A stretch of 64,000 nucleotides of DNA from Macrosoma leucophasiata (Eukaryota > Arthropoda > Insecta > Lepidoptera > Hedylidae). Numbering within the stretch: position 1 is the stretch's first letter; each line of letters begins with the position of its first letter. Under the pieces are notes generated by a model that was not told the origin of the DNA, did not search any database, and saw nothing but the letters and a program-made list of their open reading frames with translations. Made by a program: the position numbers and the translations under genes. Location: assembly GCA_036365455.1 (NCBI GenBank), contig JAWQUS010000004.1, positions 3,231,501 through 3,295,500 of the forward strand, given 5' to 3'. This document shows, piece after piece, positions 63,676 through 64,000 of the stretch.

Positions 63676-63750
63676 GAGGCCCTTCAGCAAGCTCGTTAGT
63701 ATGACGTCATGGTTGTGACGTCATACGATGATTTTAGAGTGGCACTAGTG
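63676..63750 (+). other. possible non-coding exon with twin CRE-like sites
   Basis: ATAATTTCAG ends at 63675 and a perfect donor GTAAGTAAGT starts at 63751. The 75 bases between have stops in all three frames, so if spliced it is a UTR or lncRNA exon. It contains TGACGTCA at 63702-63709 and again at 63716-63723. The two sites and their flanks (GTATGACGTCA and its reverse) form an 11-bp palindrome around TGGTTG. Confidence 0.3.
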
Positions 63751-63936
63751 GTAAGTAAGTGTTAATAGAGATCTGAATGTAGTGTTCTGAGTTCAAAGCA
63801 GGAGTTATGTTTAGGTGACTCATTACATACTGATATTGTAATATTTTTTACTTGGTTTTCTTAAGCACTTATTTAAAATATAATGACATATATTTTGAAA
63901 TATTCTAAGGTTTTTGGGGTTTCGTAGTAAACCAGC

Positions 63937-63990
63937 GGCAGTAATCATTAAACATAAACATGCTTGTTTGCCGCCTACATTACATAAAAA
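63937..63990 (+). mobile_element. ACTGG element, 3' scrap at the window end
   Basis: GCAGTAATCATTAAACATAAA then CATGCTTGTTTGCCGCC and ACATAAAAAA. An internal deletion has removed the TCAATGTGAACTG block. Confidence 0.6.
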
Positions 63991-64000
63991 ACCAGTCAAG

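Overview
This is a eukaryotic nuclear window, AT-rich and packed with transposable elements. The repeats point to an insect, most likely a moth or butterfly (Lepidoptera): a roughly 290-bp ACTGGTGG...poly(A) element like the 3' regions of lepidopteran BMC1/Zenon-Metulj retroposons, Helitron-like repeats ending ...CAGCTAGT, the GCATTGGAGCAGCGTGG retroposon tail, and short MITEs. Family names come from remembered resemblance, not a search. There are no operons, rRNA genes or CRISPR arrays, and no credible functional tRNA gene.

Likely host genes lie near the two ends of the first 35 kb. On the + strand, three consecutive exons (945-1061, 2473-2577, 4031-4243), all in phase 0 with good splice sites, give the last 144 residues of an unrecognised protein with a helical charged segment and an acidic, serine-rich C-terminus. 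On the - strand, 35045-35188 is a terminal exon encoding 47 residues that end in a hydrophobic anchor; the repeat-free 4 kb below it (31080-35044) is probably its 3' UTR. The two genes face each other tail to tail across about 27 kb of nested mobile DNA. A possible non-coding exon with twin CRE-like sites lies at 63676-63750.

The rest is mobile DNA in layers. About 45 copies of the ACTGG element (two subfamilies) and about ten copies of a tRNA-headed CTCGG SINE are scattered throughout. The best preserved single elements are a 1,258-bp mariner with intact ends and a broken transposase (11487-12744), a pogo-like 1,065-bp derivative that keeps a spliced leader and the start of its protein (13186-14250), a 1,573-bp hAT-like element carrying three later insertions (6476-8048), a Penelope-like element with an open reverse transcriptase plus GIY-YIG frame (49480-50927), a LINE reduced to ORF1 and tail (46803-47766), and RTE-like LINE tails (6573, 19530, 39734, 51474, 53045).

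Inverted structures are frequent: a perfect 53-bp hairpin (17696-17810), a foldback built from two tRNA-like sequences (62175-62400), an inverted duplication of a chimeric ACTGG/LINE unit (51474-51832 against 52960-53303), and several MITE hairpins. Nested insertions with visible target-site duplications allow relative dating at 6468-8056, 21283-21369, 30095-30278 and 39184-39520.
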